From contig JACEFZ010015095.1 of the NCBI GenBank assembly GCA_014155875.1, forward strand, positions 372,001 through 436,000: 64,000 nt of DNA, written 5' to 3'. The stretch's first letter is position 1. Each line of letters begins with the position of its first letter. The DNA is from Cepaea nemoralis (Eukaryota > Mollusca > Gastropoda > Stylommatophora > Helicidae). Shown here in pieces: positions 20,021-31,090 of the stretch. The translations under genes and the position numbers were made by a program. The notes below the pieces were generated by a model, which saw only the letters and a list, made by a program, of their open reading frames with translations, made no database searches and had not been told where the DNA came from.

Positions 20021-20066
20021 CTATGGCGAGCCATAGCCCCGTTAGCCCATGACCTCGCGGTCATGG
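20021..20066 (-). promoter_or_regulatory. Two adjacent perfect hairpins in the 5' region of the beta LINE
   Basis: CTATGG-CGAG-CCATAG (20021-20036) and CCATGACC-TCGC-GGTCATGG (20047-20066) are perfect short stem-loops 10 nt apart. A third, CCCTGC...GCAGGG, lies near 20181-20197. Self-cleaving ribozymes are known at the 5' end of some LINEs, but I could not fit these stems to the HDV or hammerhead consensus. Confidence 0.6.
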
Positions 20067-20224
20067 TTGCCCGGTCTGCACCACTTGGAGGTGGGGGTTG
20101 ACTTGTGTAGTCTGCGGGTCATCGGCAGGCTACTAATTTTCGCTCTTCACCCCTCCTTGGGAGATGCTAGCCGATCCTAACCCTGCTGGCTGCAGGGCCA
20201 GGCGCATTCCACACCTTACAGACT

Positions 20225-20236
20225 ATCAAAAGAAGT
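20225..20236 (+). repeat. Target-site duplication of the nested beta LINE, right copy
   Basis: ATCAAAAGAAGT, identical to 16888-16899. Confidence 0.95.
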
Positions 20237-22119
20237 GCACCATTGAAAACCTTGACTGGAGAAATCATCACTGATAAGAAACAGCAGATGGGTAGAGCAC
20301 TATTTGGAGCTCTACTCAAGTGAGACCAAACTAGCGGATGATGCCCTCAACGCCATAGAGGCTCTACCAACTCTTGACCACCTGGACACACTTCCCACCA
20401 TAACAGAAGTTAAGTGTGCTATAAATGAACTTGCATCTGGCAAGGCTCCAGGTAAGGATGGGATTCCAATAGAGGTTATCAGGAGTGGGCAAGATACGCT
20501 CACTCTACAGATCCACCAGCTAATAGAGCTATGCTGGCGAGAAGGACAAGTCCCACAGGATTTCAAAGATTCAAGCATCATAACACTGTACAAGAACAAG
20601 GGCGATCGGAGCGACTGCAAGCAACTATAGGGGTATCTCATTTCTGTGTATTGTCGGAAAAGTATTTGCCAGAATTGTTCTGCGCAGACTTCAAGTCCTA
20701 GGAGATCAAGTCTACCCCGAATCACAGTGTGGCTTTCGACAGAACCGGTCTACCATTGATATGATATTCTCATTGCGACAAATGCAAGAAAAATGCCGTG
20801 AACAGAATCAACCACTGTTTATTGCCTTCATCGACCTCACAAAGGCATGTGATTTGGTCAGTCGTGAGGGTATGTTCAAGGCACTAAAGAAGATTGGCTG
20901 CCCACCAACTCTTTTGTCCATTGTGGAATCGTTCCACACAGGCATGAAGGGTATAATCAAGTTTTATGGTGCAACTTCTGAAGAATTTGAAATCAAGAGT
21001 GGAGTTAAGCAAGGTTGTGTACTAGCTCCCACCCTCTTTGGAATATACTTTTCACTTCTACTGAAATATGCCTTTCGTGATCAGGATGGTGGTATATACA
21101 TTCACTCACGCTCAGATGGCGGCCTTTACAATACTCAGAGATTGAAGGCCAAGACCAAAATTAGGAGGGTACTGATCAGAGAGTTGCTTTTTGCAGATGA
21201 TGCTGCAGTTACGACCCACTCTGAGGAAGAATTACAATGTCTACTATCTGCATTCTCCAATGCTTGTTCTGAATTTGGTTTAACAATTAGCAAAAAGAAG
21301 ACACAGATTATGTCACAAGGTGCACATGGGGTACCATCAATCTTTATTGACGACGCCGAACTAGAGATGGTAGACCATTTTACATATCTAGGATCAGTGG
21401 TAAATAGCAAATTCATCCCTAGATCAGGAAATCAACATCCGGATTGGTAAGGCAGCAACAACAATGAACAGGTTAAGAATAAGAGTCTGGGAGAACAGGA
21501 AGCTTACTACAAAACAAAAGTCCTTGTCTATCAAGCCTGTGTCCTTAGTACTCTTCTTTATGGCAGTGAAACCTGGACAACTTACTCACAACAAGAGAAA
21601 AATTTAAACAGCTTTCATATGCGGTGTCTGAGAAGAATTCTTGGTATTAAGTGGCAAGACAAAATCACAAATACCGAAGTATTGGAAAGATCAGGTTGTG
21701 TGACAGATTATTCTATGCTCAGTCTTCGTAGACTTAGATGGATAGGACATCTTAGGAGGATGGATGATGGTAGAATACCAAAGGACATCTTTTTTGGTGA
21801 ATTACAGATGGGTAAGAGATCTCAGGGTCGGCCTCTACTACGATACAAAGATGTGTGTAAGCGGGACATGATTGATACAGGCATTGATAATGCACATTTG
21901 GAGCAAGTCACCGCTGAACGTGTTGCATGGAGGGCAAACATCAGAAATGGAATAAAGACAAAGGAGAAAATTATTGCAGATAAGTCACACACCGATCGTT
22001 TGAGACGTAATATGGTGCATGATGGTGGAAATGACCACGTGTTCACATGCACCCACTGTGAACGGACATTTACAGCGCAAATTGGCCTTATCAGTCACAT
22101 GCGCTACCGCCATAGGTAA
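20237..22119 (+). pseudogene. Reverse transcriptase and C-terminal zinc-finger module of the alpha LINE, broken
   Basis: RT segments read in several frames: ELASGKAPGKDGIP (about 20425), a stop at 20630 just before the expected YRGIS motif, FIDLTKACDLV, IKSGVKQGCVLAPTLF (about 20990-21040) and the catalytic LLFADDAAV (about 21184-21210). A frame break occurs near 21415. From 21619 the C-terminal part is open: RRILGIKWQDKITNTEVLER, RWIGHLRRMDDGRIPKDIFF and finally a C2H2 finger, C-x2-C-x12-H-x4-H (CTHCERTF...SHMRYRH), ending at 22119. The finger resembles that in the minus-strand copy at 12836-12910, so it is a family trait. Function of the finger is unknown; nucleic-acid binding is a guess. 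Confidence 0.88.
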
Positions 22120-22223
22120 AAGTTATTGTGCCTTTTTGAAGCACAAACTATCGTCTGTCAAGACTGCAAGGTGTCAATATATATAATATATAATATAAAT
22201 GTATATTATATATAGTCTTAGTG

Positions 22224-24989
22224 TTCCAGGGCGTAGTAGAACATAAGTTGGCTCTTGGTTTTCCTTTCCATTGTTTGGCAGGTAAATGTTTAATAAAGAT
22301 TACCTCTCCTATGAGACAAATGGAATGGTTGCAGGTAGATAAGTTTCTGCGCTACTCTATCAAGGGCATCACTCAACAATGTGCTCACTCAACAGGTGCT
22401 GCATTCAATCTTCACCAAGTCAGGTCTGGATTGACATGAATAAGATCACTACCTGAAATTCCATCAATCACATAATTCTAATGATATCATAAATATGACA
22501 TTAGAAATGAAATGTAAAAGCCTAAGAACATAACAAGTGAAAACAATAAAAGGAATCTTGTTCTTAGAGAAAATAAACATAGAAGAAAGATAGTCTTGGT
22601 GTTCTCAATTAGTTATCACCAACATAGTTGTTTGCTTTCACTCCAATCTTCCACTATCAGGTGTTCAAGGTTTAACTAGCAGATGTGCAGTTTCATCTTT
22701 ACTTATGCCTGTCCTCAGTTCTATAGTTTAATTAATACCTTGAGTGATTTGGAATTTGACAATTATGTTGACCATTCTATTCTTCATCTTTTTCTATTCA
22801 AGAAAAAGGGGTCTCATACATTAAGGGCTTTTAAAAATCCGTCCCCATTGTAATGAGTGTTTGTTTATAAGCAATATGAGTACACTATGGTATCCATTCT
22901 TGTATAGTATTCAGGTGACTTCTCTTTTTAGTCCAAAGTTTTACGGAGAGTATATTCCCCCCTCTTCACCGTTTCTATACTAAAATTGTACTTTAGCTAT
23001 CCACATCATCATGCTTATTATAATCATTCTCATCATCATCATGATTACATTATTATCATGTTTATCATGCTTATGACATTAGAAATCATTGCATCATTCT
23101 AACATTATCATCATAATCATTATTACATATTTTCATTACATTACAGTCATCATCATCATCTTTGTAGTACATTATTATCAGTACACTAGACCATATGTGT
23201 TAACAGTAGTGACAAAGTGGGACTTTGCTTAAATCACACACACACACAGATGCGGTAATGTGTGTAATGTATGATATTGGTTGTGTCGTGCTTAACGCAC
23301 AAAACTAGATGATTGTAGCATGAATGATATTTTATACAAAGCGGTGTTATGCGCCGGAGTGTACTAAATTATTATTTAGTTTATAGGTTACGCTGAAGCT
23401 GTTCTCTGGTGATAGTCAAGGCATTTCACATCAAGTTGCCGGCTACCCTGAGATTGACTGTTGGCTTATACTCCCTCTCTCTCAGCATGTAACTTCACTC
23501 ACTCACTCAACTCTGACATCATTCATATATATGGATGATCATTTCACTCAGTCTATAGACACATTCATATTGGTATGGGTGATCATATAGGAATCATTCA
23601 TCACACATCCTTCATACTGTCATGTAAGGTGGGTGATTATCCAATGAAAATTAAAATGTTTACACCATTTACATCACAATGAGATCTAACCCATTCATCA
23701 GACAATCATATCTGTATGGATGACAATCATGCATATGTAGGTGCTTTATCTCTGATAAATTCTCAGGTTCAATAACAATGATATTACAATTAAATCTCCC
23801 TCATCATAAATTATATTTCCTGATTGATAATTAATCATTCACACTGAGGTGGTTTACAAATGATACATTCACATCTGTTTACAATAATGAATCACACATG
23901 ACATAAATTTATGTGATCATTAGACACACTTATGCAATTCACCCAGGATTTAGCAACAGGAAATCCATGAGTTATCACATGCTCTCATAAAAGACATACA
24001 CTTTAGGTGATATATCCAATTCACATTCAGGCATTATGAATTAAAATACTTCTTGCATGGCGGTTGGTTACGCACTGTTATGTGCCACAAATATTATTAT
24101 TCCCCATGGTTAACAGCCATGTCTATATATTTGCCTTACCCCATGTGTGGTGTACCATCACACAAATTATGATACCTATAGAACTCTTTTTGGTTCTCAT
24201 GTGTTCATGAACTACCAGAAAATTATTTGTTTGCCCATGTGCTCATGTCAAAATTAAATCTACTGACTAATTACACATTACACTAGTTTGACTTACCAGT
24301 GTTTACACATTTACAATAGTTTCCTTAAGTCTTAAGTTACTCGAATTCATTGTATATTGAGTTTCATGCTTAAGAAATAAAATTTACAACATGTGTCTAA
24401 TGTTTATACATTAACTAAGTTGTTTAGCTGGGAGAAAATAAAACACTGTGTATTTCTCCTAATGTACAGTTTATCTTATGACTATGATAGCTGAGTATAA
24501 TATTATTTAGTTTGTACTAGATTAAATTCTTTAAGAACTCACCATTCCAAATCATTGTAGATTGAGTTGCTTAAGAAATAAATGTACAACTTGGATTAAT
24601 GCTTATACATTAAATCAGTTGTTTACTTTGGGAGAAAATAAAATTCACTATGTTTATTCTTAATGAATAGTTTATCTATAAACTATAAAAATTAACTATA
24701 TTCTAATTAATCTCTTAAGAATTCACCACGCGTTCAATCAGTCGACTTACCAACTCTTCTTCTGGGATCAAAATTCTCACAACTAACTAAAATTAAAAAT
24801 AATTATATTCACCTCATCCAAACAGGACGACTTCCAACACTTCAGCAACAGGTTTCCGAATCTGGGTGCGATGTTGTAGGCTGATGTTTCCTATCTTTAT
24901 TTAAAATACTTATATTTAAATCTTATATTTAGATATATTTCATCATTCCCTCCTCTCATTTATTCCTCCGAACCATTAGACTTAAAGGC
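22224..24989. other. Intergenic AT-rich region, no gene
   Basis: No protein or RNA gene recognised over 2.7 kb. There are ATC/CAT-rich imperfect microsatellites at about 23003-23170, a short CA run near 23238, and a diverged tandem duplication at 24340-24725. The segment GAAATGAAATGTAAAAGCCT near 22505 also occurs, with one change, near 14845, so a further dispersed repeat may be present. Confidence 0.6.
24340..24725 (+). repeat. Diverged tandem duplication of about 190-200 bp
   Basis: Copy 1 (about 24340-24535) and copy 2 (about 24545-24725) share in order TTGTA-ATTGAGTT, TTAAGAAATAAA, TACAAC, TTATACATTAA, AGTTGTTTA, GGGAGAAAATAAAA, AGTTTATCT and TTAAGAA-TCACCA. The copies differ by many substitutions and small gaps. 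Confidence 0.8.
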
Positions 24990-24999
24990 CGTCCAAAAA

Positions 25000-25746
25000 A
25001 ACACAACTCTCATACAGATATATGCACCTACTTCAACAGCAGAGGAGGACGAAATTGAAGATTTTTACAACACACTACAAACCACATTAAATATGATTGG
25101 TCATATTGATATAGCAATAATAATGGGAGATTTAAAAGCAAAAGTAGGTGCAGGAAGAGCTGAAAATAAGAGACACGTTTAAGGAAAATTTGGATTAGGA
25201 AATAGAACTGATGCAGGTGACAAATTAATTGAATTTTGTACAGAAAATGAGTTAACGATAGCCAATACGCTTTTAAAACAACATCCAAGAAGACTCTTCA
25301 CATGGAAGTCTCCAGACAGTATTACCAAAAATCAGATAGATTATATTTTAATACAAAGAAGATGGAGATCAAGCATAATATCTGCAAAAACCCTACGTAG
25401 TGCCGACTGTGATACAAATCATCAGTTATTAGAAGCAGATCTGAAATTAAAACTCAAAAAGCTTATCCGAGGATCAAGGCCACTTCGTTTTGATCTCACA
25501 AAAATACCGGATGCATGCACTGTAGAAGTTAGGAATCGCTTTGTGGTCTTGATGTCTGTACAAGAAGAAGTGACACCTGATGAACTGGCAGTACAAGCTA
25601 GAGATATCTTGATAAATGCAGCCAAAGATCTAATTCCGACCAAGAAAAAGCAACTTAAGCCATGGATTACATCAGACACGTTAGAATTAATAAAACAACG
25701 AAGGGAGCTGAAACAGAAAGGAGATGAACAGCAGGATGAAGTATAA
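25000..25746 (+). pseudogene. Endonuclease C-terminal part of gamma LINE, broken
   Basis: The plus strand reads IQIYAPTSTAEEDEIEDFY, IIMGDLKAKVG, an in-frame stop near 25180 after KRHV, then KFGLGNRTDAGDKLIEFC, a NQIDYILIQRR box and SADCDTNHQLL (the Asp/His motif near 25400). The first catalytic motifs are missing through 5' truncation. A frame change around 25725-25745 leads into the RT frame. Confidence 0.85.
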
Positions 25747-27421
25747 ATCTTTAACTCGAGAAATAAGTAATAGCACAAGAAAGGACAAAAATCAACATAT
25801 ACAAGATTGCTGTACCAGAATAGAGCAATATCATAAGACTGTAAGAGATTATGAAATGTTCAAAGAAATGAAGTTATTGACAAGAAATGTTCAACCTCAA
25901 TTGAATGTTATCTGTGACAAGATGGGAAATACCTTAACAGAATCTAGACAAATTCTAGAAAGATGGCAAGAATACTGCAGTGGAATGTATGATGTGAGTG
26001 ACAGTGAGGATATGAATGAGATACATGAGCCAGTGACAGCAGAGACAGAACCTGAACCCTCATTAGATGAAATTGCTTGGGCTATAAAGAACCTGAAGAA
26101 TGGTAAATCACCTGGATGTGATGAGATACCAGCTGAACTAATTAAAGCGGGAGGAGAAGAAAGCATTCACATATATCATGCATTATGTACAAAGATTTGG
26201 AAACATGGTATTTGGCCAAAAGATTGGAAGAGAACTATCTTCATTCCAATACCAAAAATCTATAGAACTGTTGCCCTGATCAGTCATGCAAGTAAAATTC
26301 TACTAAACGTCATAATGGGAAGACTTCGTAAGAAAATGGAAGAAGAGATTAACGTAGTTCAAGCTGGATTTAGACAAGGAAGAAGAACAAGAGATCACAT
26401 ATTCAACATGCGTTTAATAATAGAGAAGTGCAGAGAATTTAATGTAAACCTATTCTCATGTTTTGTGGATTATTCAAAGGCATTTGACTGTGTACAACAT
26501 CAGAAACTTTGGGAAATCTTGAGGAATATGGGCTTTCCATCACATGTAGTACAACTCATAAAAATGCTCTATCTAGACCAACAAGCAGCAGTTAGAATAT
26601 ATAGCGAGGCATCAGATTGGTTTGACATCAAACAAGGAGTCCGTCAGGGCTGCGTGCTGTCACCCTATTTGTTTAACCTGTACGCCGAAAATATAATGAG
26701 AAATGTCAGAGATGATATAAACAGGGAGCTATATGATGCCCTAAATATCGGCGGTCATGACATACCAGAGATTCGATATGCTGATGATACAGTATTACTC
26801 TCCACAACACAGGATGGCATAGAAATTCTAATAGCCTCAACCCAACTGAATAGTGAAAATCACAACTTATATCTTAACATAGCAAAAACAAAAATAATGC
26901 ATACAGATAAAACTACTATGGAGAAAGAAATATACATTAATGGGGAAAAATTGGAGGTGGTGGAAAATGTTGAATATCTTGGTTCATTGATTACCAACAA
27001 CGGTGACACAATGAAAGAAATTAAACGGCGACTATCAATTGCTCTTCAAAGACTAAAACAACTGAATAAATTATGGAGTGGGACAGACAGAACTACAACA
27101 ATTAGATTTTTAAGAGCATGCATCTTTCCCATTGCAACATACGCCTGTGAGGCATGGACACTTACTAAACAAGCTGAACAGCGCATAAAAGTTTTTGAAT
27201 ATAAATGTTATAGACGAGTTCTAAGAATATCTTGGGTAAAGAAAAGAACAAATGCATCCATACTTCAAGAGATTAAAGACGATAAAACAAAGAAAATTGA
27301 AATATTTCAGTCACTTGAAGCGTCACGAAAGTTTGGAGAGAACAATAATGGAAGGGCATATGCCTGGGAAGAGAGGAAGAGGAAGGCCAAAGAGAAGATG
27401 GGTGCAGGATGTAGCGGATGA
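25724..27421 (+). pseudogene. Reverse transcriptase of gamma LINE, 565-codon frame, frameshifted at the 3' end
   Basis: A long RT frame: LKNGKSPGCDEIPAELIKAG, a shortened motif region ending KIYRTVALISHASKILL (about 26250), VQAGFRQGRRTRDHIF, SCFVDYSKAFDCVQHQ, IKQGVRQGCVLSPYLFN (about 26625-26680) and the catalytic RYADDTVLLST (about 26775-26800). The segment before YRTVALISH is shorter than in related LINEs, suggesting a small deletion. A frame change near 27270-27340 separates it from the last module, GKRGRGRPKRRWVQDVADDL, which is open at 27252-27527. The enzyme is probably inactive. Confidence 0.9.
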
Positions 27422-27624
27422 TCTCCAGATGGGTGTATCAGACGCGGGACATCTTGCTTGTGATCGAGAGGTTTTCCGGAAGGTTGTTATGCGAGCGAGG
27501 ATTTGCAAAGGACATGCTGCTGAATGAATGAATGAATGTTTGGTCTGGACGCGCGTAAATTATGGTAACTGCCATTATTTAAACTTTGAACTGACTTGGG
27601 TTAACGCTCAACAATCTGGCAACA

Positions 27625-27640
27625 CCCCCCCCCCCCCCCC
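27625..27640 (+). repeat. C16 homopolymer
   Basis: Sixteen consecutive C residues between the LINE tail and the hAT relic. Confidence 0.9.
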
Positions 27641-27649
27641 GGTAATGAG

Positions 27650-28092
27650 TAAAAGGGCGCATAAGGGCACTGAAGAAACTTTTGGTCAGTAAACATTTAA
27701 ACTTCAAGAATTTGGCTGCCATTGGAACCGATAATACATCGGTAATGGTCGGTATCAACCATGGCGTGTATACAAAATTGAAGGAAGATATCTCATCTTT
27801 AATCCTCATAAAATGTGCGTGTCATTCCTTGCAGCTAGCATTATCACATGCCTCTTCAGTCAGAATGTTTACCAAGGAATTTGGAATTCCTTATTGCTGA
27901 AACACATAACTGGTTCACCAAATCATCTGTCAGACAACAGCAATATAATAATTTATATAAAGCATTAAATGATAGTTCCTCACCACTGAAAATTCTGTCA
28001 TATTGCAAAACTAGATGGTTATCAATTCAACCAGCTGTTGAAGTAATTGTGAACCGATGGTTGGAGTTGAAGACACACTTCGAAATTGATTG
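27650..28092 (+). pseudogene. hAT-type transposase relic, central part
   Basis: The plus strand encodes, over two frames, LAAIGTDNTSVMVGINHGVY, IKCACHSLQLALSHAS, LPRNLEFLIAETHNWF and ILSYCKTRWLSIQPAVEVIV, ending WLELKTHFEI. The GTDN-C-H spacing and the TRWLS motif are typical of hAT-family transposases and their domesticated zinc-finger relatives. The N-terminal zinc finger and left terminus are absent. The reading is cut at 28092 by an I-like LINE and resumes at about 29712. Confidence 0.85.
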
Positions 28093-29700
28093 ATTGATTG
28101 ATTGATTTAGGAATCGACATCACAGCATTTGGGGCATTCCCATAAGTGCTCCGTCCCCATCCTCAGCAGCCAGCGAAGAGTTCCAACACTAATAGTACCA
28201 GTAGCAATCTGATTATAAGTCCGTCTCGCCTTTCCTCTGAGCGTTCAGCGTCAGCCAGATCCCTTCGTCACTCCTCGTTGTTTCATTCTTGCCAGACCAT
28301 GGTAATCCATTTGCTCCTCCGAGGTGTGCACGTGCTCCCACAAGGCCGCAACCACGTCTGCCTTGTCATGTATCAATACTCCAACCATCTGTGTAGATAA
28401 TCACATCACTCGAGTGAGCATTGTCCTGAATTAGTTGCTGGATTTCCACTTCCGTGGCCCCTGCAGGCCACTCCCTGAACTCCCGGCTTAATGTGATTAT
28501 AACTCTGCACAAGTCTGACTGCTCCGCTGCCACTCTGACCCACTCCTCTCCACGCCTATTGTTCTCCAAGGGGCACACCTGTCTGATCGTATCCTCCGCC
28601 TGAGCCATCCATGATTTCCCTCTTATCAGTCGCTGACCCTTAACTGCGTCCAACGCCTCATGCAGTGGGTGGTCTGTGTCTGCAGCTACTCTGAGGTATG
28701 CTTTCGCCTGCATCACCTTGAGCCTACCAGCAACAGTCGGCAGACCAAGGATGTAACGCATACACACTACTGGGGTGTCTCTAGTGCATCCCAGAATGAC
28801 CCGCATAGCTTCGTTCTGTATGCGCTCTAACTTCACCAGCTGACTCTCTGAGACAGTGAGCAGACCTAATCCATAATCAATTACTGAGAGGATCAAGTGC
28901 TGGTATAGTGTGGAAAGCATTCTCTGCTCTATGTCCATTGCAGCCATAGTTTTAAGTGCATTGAGTCCCTTTTGAGATCTTGTCACGACCGTCTCCACAT
29001 GGTCCTTGAAGAATAAGCTCCTGTCAAATGTGATCACCAGATACTTCAGTTTGTTCTCTCTGCTGACATTTCTACCATCTATCGCGAGGCTTGGGACATC
29101 AGCTCTTACAATCCTGTTGTCCAGAGAGCACCACAAAACAGCCGCCTTTTCCGGGTGGATGACAGCACTCATTTCTGTGCACCAGTCAATCACTTTATCT
29201 ACTGTCACCTGTAACTCCTGAGCTGTTTGCTCCCTATCTCTCCCCTGCCTATATGCAAGAATATCATCTGCAAATGTTAGTATTCTTCCAACCCCTGGTG
29301 CTTCTTGGTTTGCAATCTTGCTCGTATACACATTAAAGAGCACCGGTGAGACTGCAGATCCCTGTGGCAGTCCCGAGGTTAACATATGTGGCTCTGAGGT
29401 CCATGCGCCCAGACGGAGAGCAACCCGACGAGAGTGCAGGACGGCTGCTATCCAGTTCACCAACCAGGGATTGACCCCCTTCTCCATCAGTGCGGTCATC
29501 AAAATATCATATCGAACTCTATTGTACGCATCCTCGAGATCAAGCGCTACCGCCTATCGTTTCCTGTCTACTCTGGAACCCCTCATAAACATCAAAGGCA
29601 AAAGTGGCTGCATTTGACCAGGTATCTTTTCCTGGCCTGTAGCTCCCCAGGGGTTTATATGACTGGCGTACCCAGGGCAATAGTATTTGTCTGTATTTAG
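28093..29700 (-). mobile_element. 5'-truncated I-like LINE with RNase H, inside the hAT relic
   Basis: The minus-strand element carries RT from just before LDLEDAYNRVRYD to the end, a post-RT region and the start of an RNase H domain, and ends in an (AATC)n tail at plus 28085-28110. The terminal string CTGTGATGTCGATTCCTAAA before the tail recurs at 33211-33230 on the plus strand, marking the family's 3' end. It splits the hAT coding sequence between THFEI and the NEKC...YSDEKN segment. Confidence 0.88.
28366..29502 (-). pseudogene. Reverse transcriptase and RNase H start of the I-like LINE
   Basis: 378 open codons: TSGLPQGSAVSPVLFNVYTS, the catalytic LTFADDILAYRQGRD (about 29244-29285), the LDRSL...HVETVV region, a conserved SVIDYGLGLLTV segment, RGKSWMAQAED, and at the C-terminus VIIYTDGW, the first motif of RNase H. 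RNase H downstream of RT places this in the I/R1 group of LINEs. Upstream RT coding (FAFDVYEGFQSRQET, ALDLEDAYNRVRY) is present to about 29690 but in a shifted frame. Past 28380 the RNase H reading is broken and much shorter than a full domain. Confidence 0.88.
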
Positions 29701-29711
29701 CTCCTGGAGCA

Positions 29712-30695
29712 TGAGGAATAACAAGACAAAATGAAAAGTGCTAAACAGCTGAAATACTATACGGAATGTACAGTGATGAAAAAAATTTGGCATTCCTTCT
29801 CTTTTCACAACCCATTTTAAGTGAAGTGCAAAAAGTTAATAAACTAGTTGAATCTCAAAATGTTGATAAAGTTAAATTACTTGACGACATCACTTTGCTA
29901 TTTCACTCAATTGGTAAAAGACTTATATTGCCAACTTGTAAAGCTGACTTGTTCACTTGCACTATAGAGAGCTATTTGGCTCCCAAGCCGTACCTGGGAT
30001 ACCAAATCGAATCAAAAATTGATGGTTTAAAAACAAAAGGACTGTTAACAGAAAATGAAGAGAACTTAAGAAAGCGCTGTCAAGATTTTCTTGTCTCATT
30101 ATTCGATCAACTGAAGCAGAGACTTCCTGAAAATTTAGATGTATTGAAAAATATTTCACTCTTTTCTATTAACAACATACCTCAGCCAGTAAAGGACATA
30201 CCTAAATATTGTCAAGTTAGTAAATTTTTAGGGGCTAGTGTGGCGGAAGCAGAATATTAGTTAACAAAAATAAATTTGGTTGACTGGACAAACAAAACAG
30301 AAACTGAAGCTTTTTGGAGTGAAGTAAGACAATTTAAAGATGTCTCAGGTAACAGTCCATTCCGTGAGCTCTTTGAATGTGCGATGTCTGCCATGATACT
30401 ACCCCATTTAAATGCTGATGCGGAAAGAGTTTTCAGTACTGTGAATTATACAAAATGTAAACTAAGAAACATGATGAAACTTGATCTCTTAAATGCTATA
30501 TTGACAATAAGATTTGGCCTGATGAGAGCAGGAAAATGCTGTTCAACTTATCAGCTCCCTGATCATATAATAAAAGAAATTGGAACAGCTAAAGTACACC
30601 AGAGTCATTTTGAATGTGAAGCTTCAACTTCATCATCCAAGCTAAGTGCATCTTGTGAGACAGGCATCAGTGAAGATGAGGACATGATTCTATAG
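29712..30695 (+). pseudogene. hAT-type transposase relic, C-terminal part
   Basis: Resumes the hAT reading after the LINE: NEKC-stop-TAEILYGMYSDEKN, then an open frame 29766-30260 (FSQPILSEVQKVNKLVES ... VSKFLGASVAEAEY), a stop, and an open frame 30276-30695 with LPHLNADAERVFSTVNYTKC and LLNAILTIRFGL. The last part is the hAT C-terminal dimerisation region. Two stops and the LINE insertion make it inactive. The C-terminal tail is Ser- and Glu-rich. Confidence 0.88.
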
Positions 30696-31064
30696 GTAAG
30701 TCACATCAATTTTCTTTTTAATGTTGCATATGATATGTGCAGTCAACATCAGAATTTTTCAGCTGCTGTTGATGTACTAGGCAAGATTACGCTCAGTAGT
30801 TTGCCATTGCTTTCTGAGCGACCGGCTCACATACCCCTGTAAGTTACCAGCGCGGCTCGAACTGCTGTCGGTTCGGGCGCAGCTGCGTTGCTCACGACAA
30901 TATACGGGATAACGGCGATAGCCGTTAACTTTTCGCCAGGGAGAGCGGCAGTCACATCAATACATATGTAATTTCTTACTTTCTCAATCTGGATATTTTT
31001 CCTAGATACTTTGCAACGAAATCTAGATATTTATGGATGTTGTTTGGGCCGTTTCTAGATACTT
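30696..31064. other. 3' non-coding part of the hAT relic with a GC-rich unexplained patch
   Basis: Between the transposase stop and the right terminus. Positions about 30785-30960 are GC-rich against an AT-rich background and include the perfect hairpin TAACGGC-GATA-GCCGTTA near 30910-30928. I do not recognise it; it may be a small separate insertion. Confidence 0.45.
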
Positions 31065-31090
31065 TTGGTCAAAAAAAAGTGACAACCCTG
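31065..31090 (-). repeat. Right terminus of the hAT element
   Basis: The sequence ends AAAAAGTGACAACCCTG at 31090. Read inward this is CAGGGTTGTCACTTTTT, a typical hAT terminal inverted repeat. The matching left terminus was not found, so the left end is deleted. The following 8 bp (CTTCCAGT) would be the target duplication. Confidence 0.7.

Larger units (their letters stand above)
16900..20224 (-). mobile_element. Near-full-length RTE-like LINE, family beta, with 12-bp target duplication
   Basis: A 3,325-bp minus-strand element nested in the alpha LINE. Its 3' end (plus 16900-16917) is a short tandem tail of ATGAG/GATGA type, as is common in RTE elements. It has one long ORF (16914-19838), and a structured ~380-bp 5' region to 20224. 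Perfect 12-bp duplications flank it. Intact coding and identical duplications indicate a recent insertion. A decayed relative lies at 60777-62747. Confidence 0.93.
14889..22212 (+). mobile_element. RTE-like LINE, family alpha, split by a nested LINE
   Basis: On the plus strand: a GC-rich 5' untranslated region (about 14889-15620), endonuclease (15625-16899), then after the nested element at 16900-20224 the RT and C-terminal module (20237-22119), and a short 3' region ending in an AT-rich tail. The 11-bp TAGTCTTAGTG at 14878-14888 and 22213-22223 is a plausible target duplication. Clade assignment to RTE-like is from the apurinic-type endonuclease, single ORF and C-terminal module, not from a phylogeny. 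Confidence 0.85.
24990..27530 (+). mobile_element. 5'-truncated RTE-like LINE, family gamma
   Basis: The element starts inside the endonuclease and runs to a (GAAT)n tail at about 27517-27538 that overlaps the stop codon. Coding is split over several frames. A second copy on the minus strand at 62748-64000 ends in the same (GAAT)n tail at the same codon, which fixes the 3' end of the family. No 5' target duplication was identified. Confidence 0.9.
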
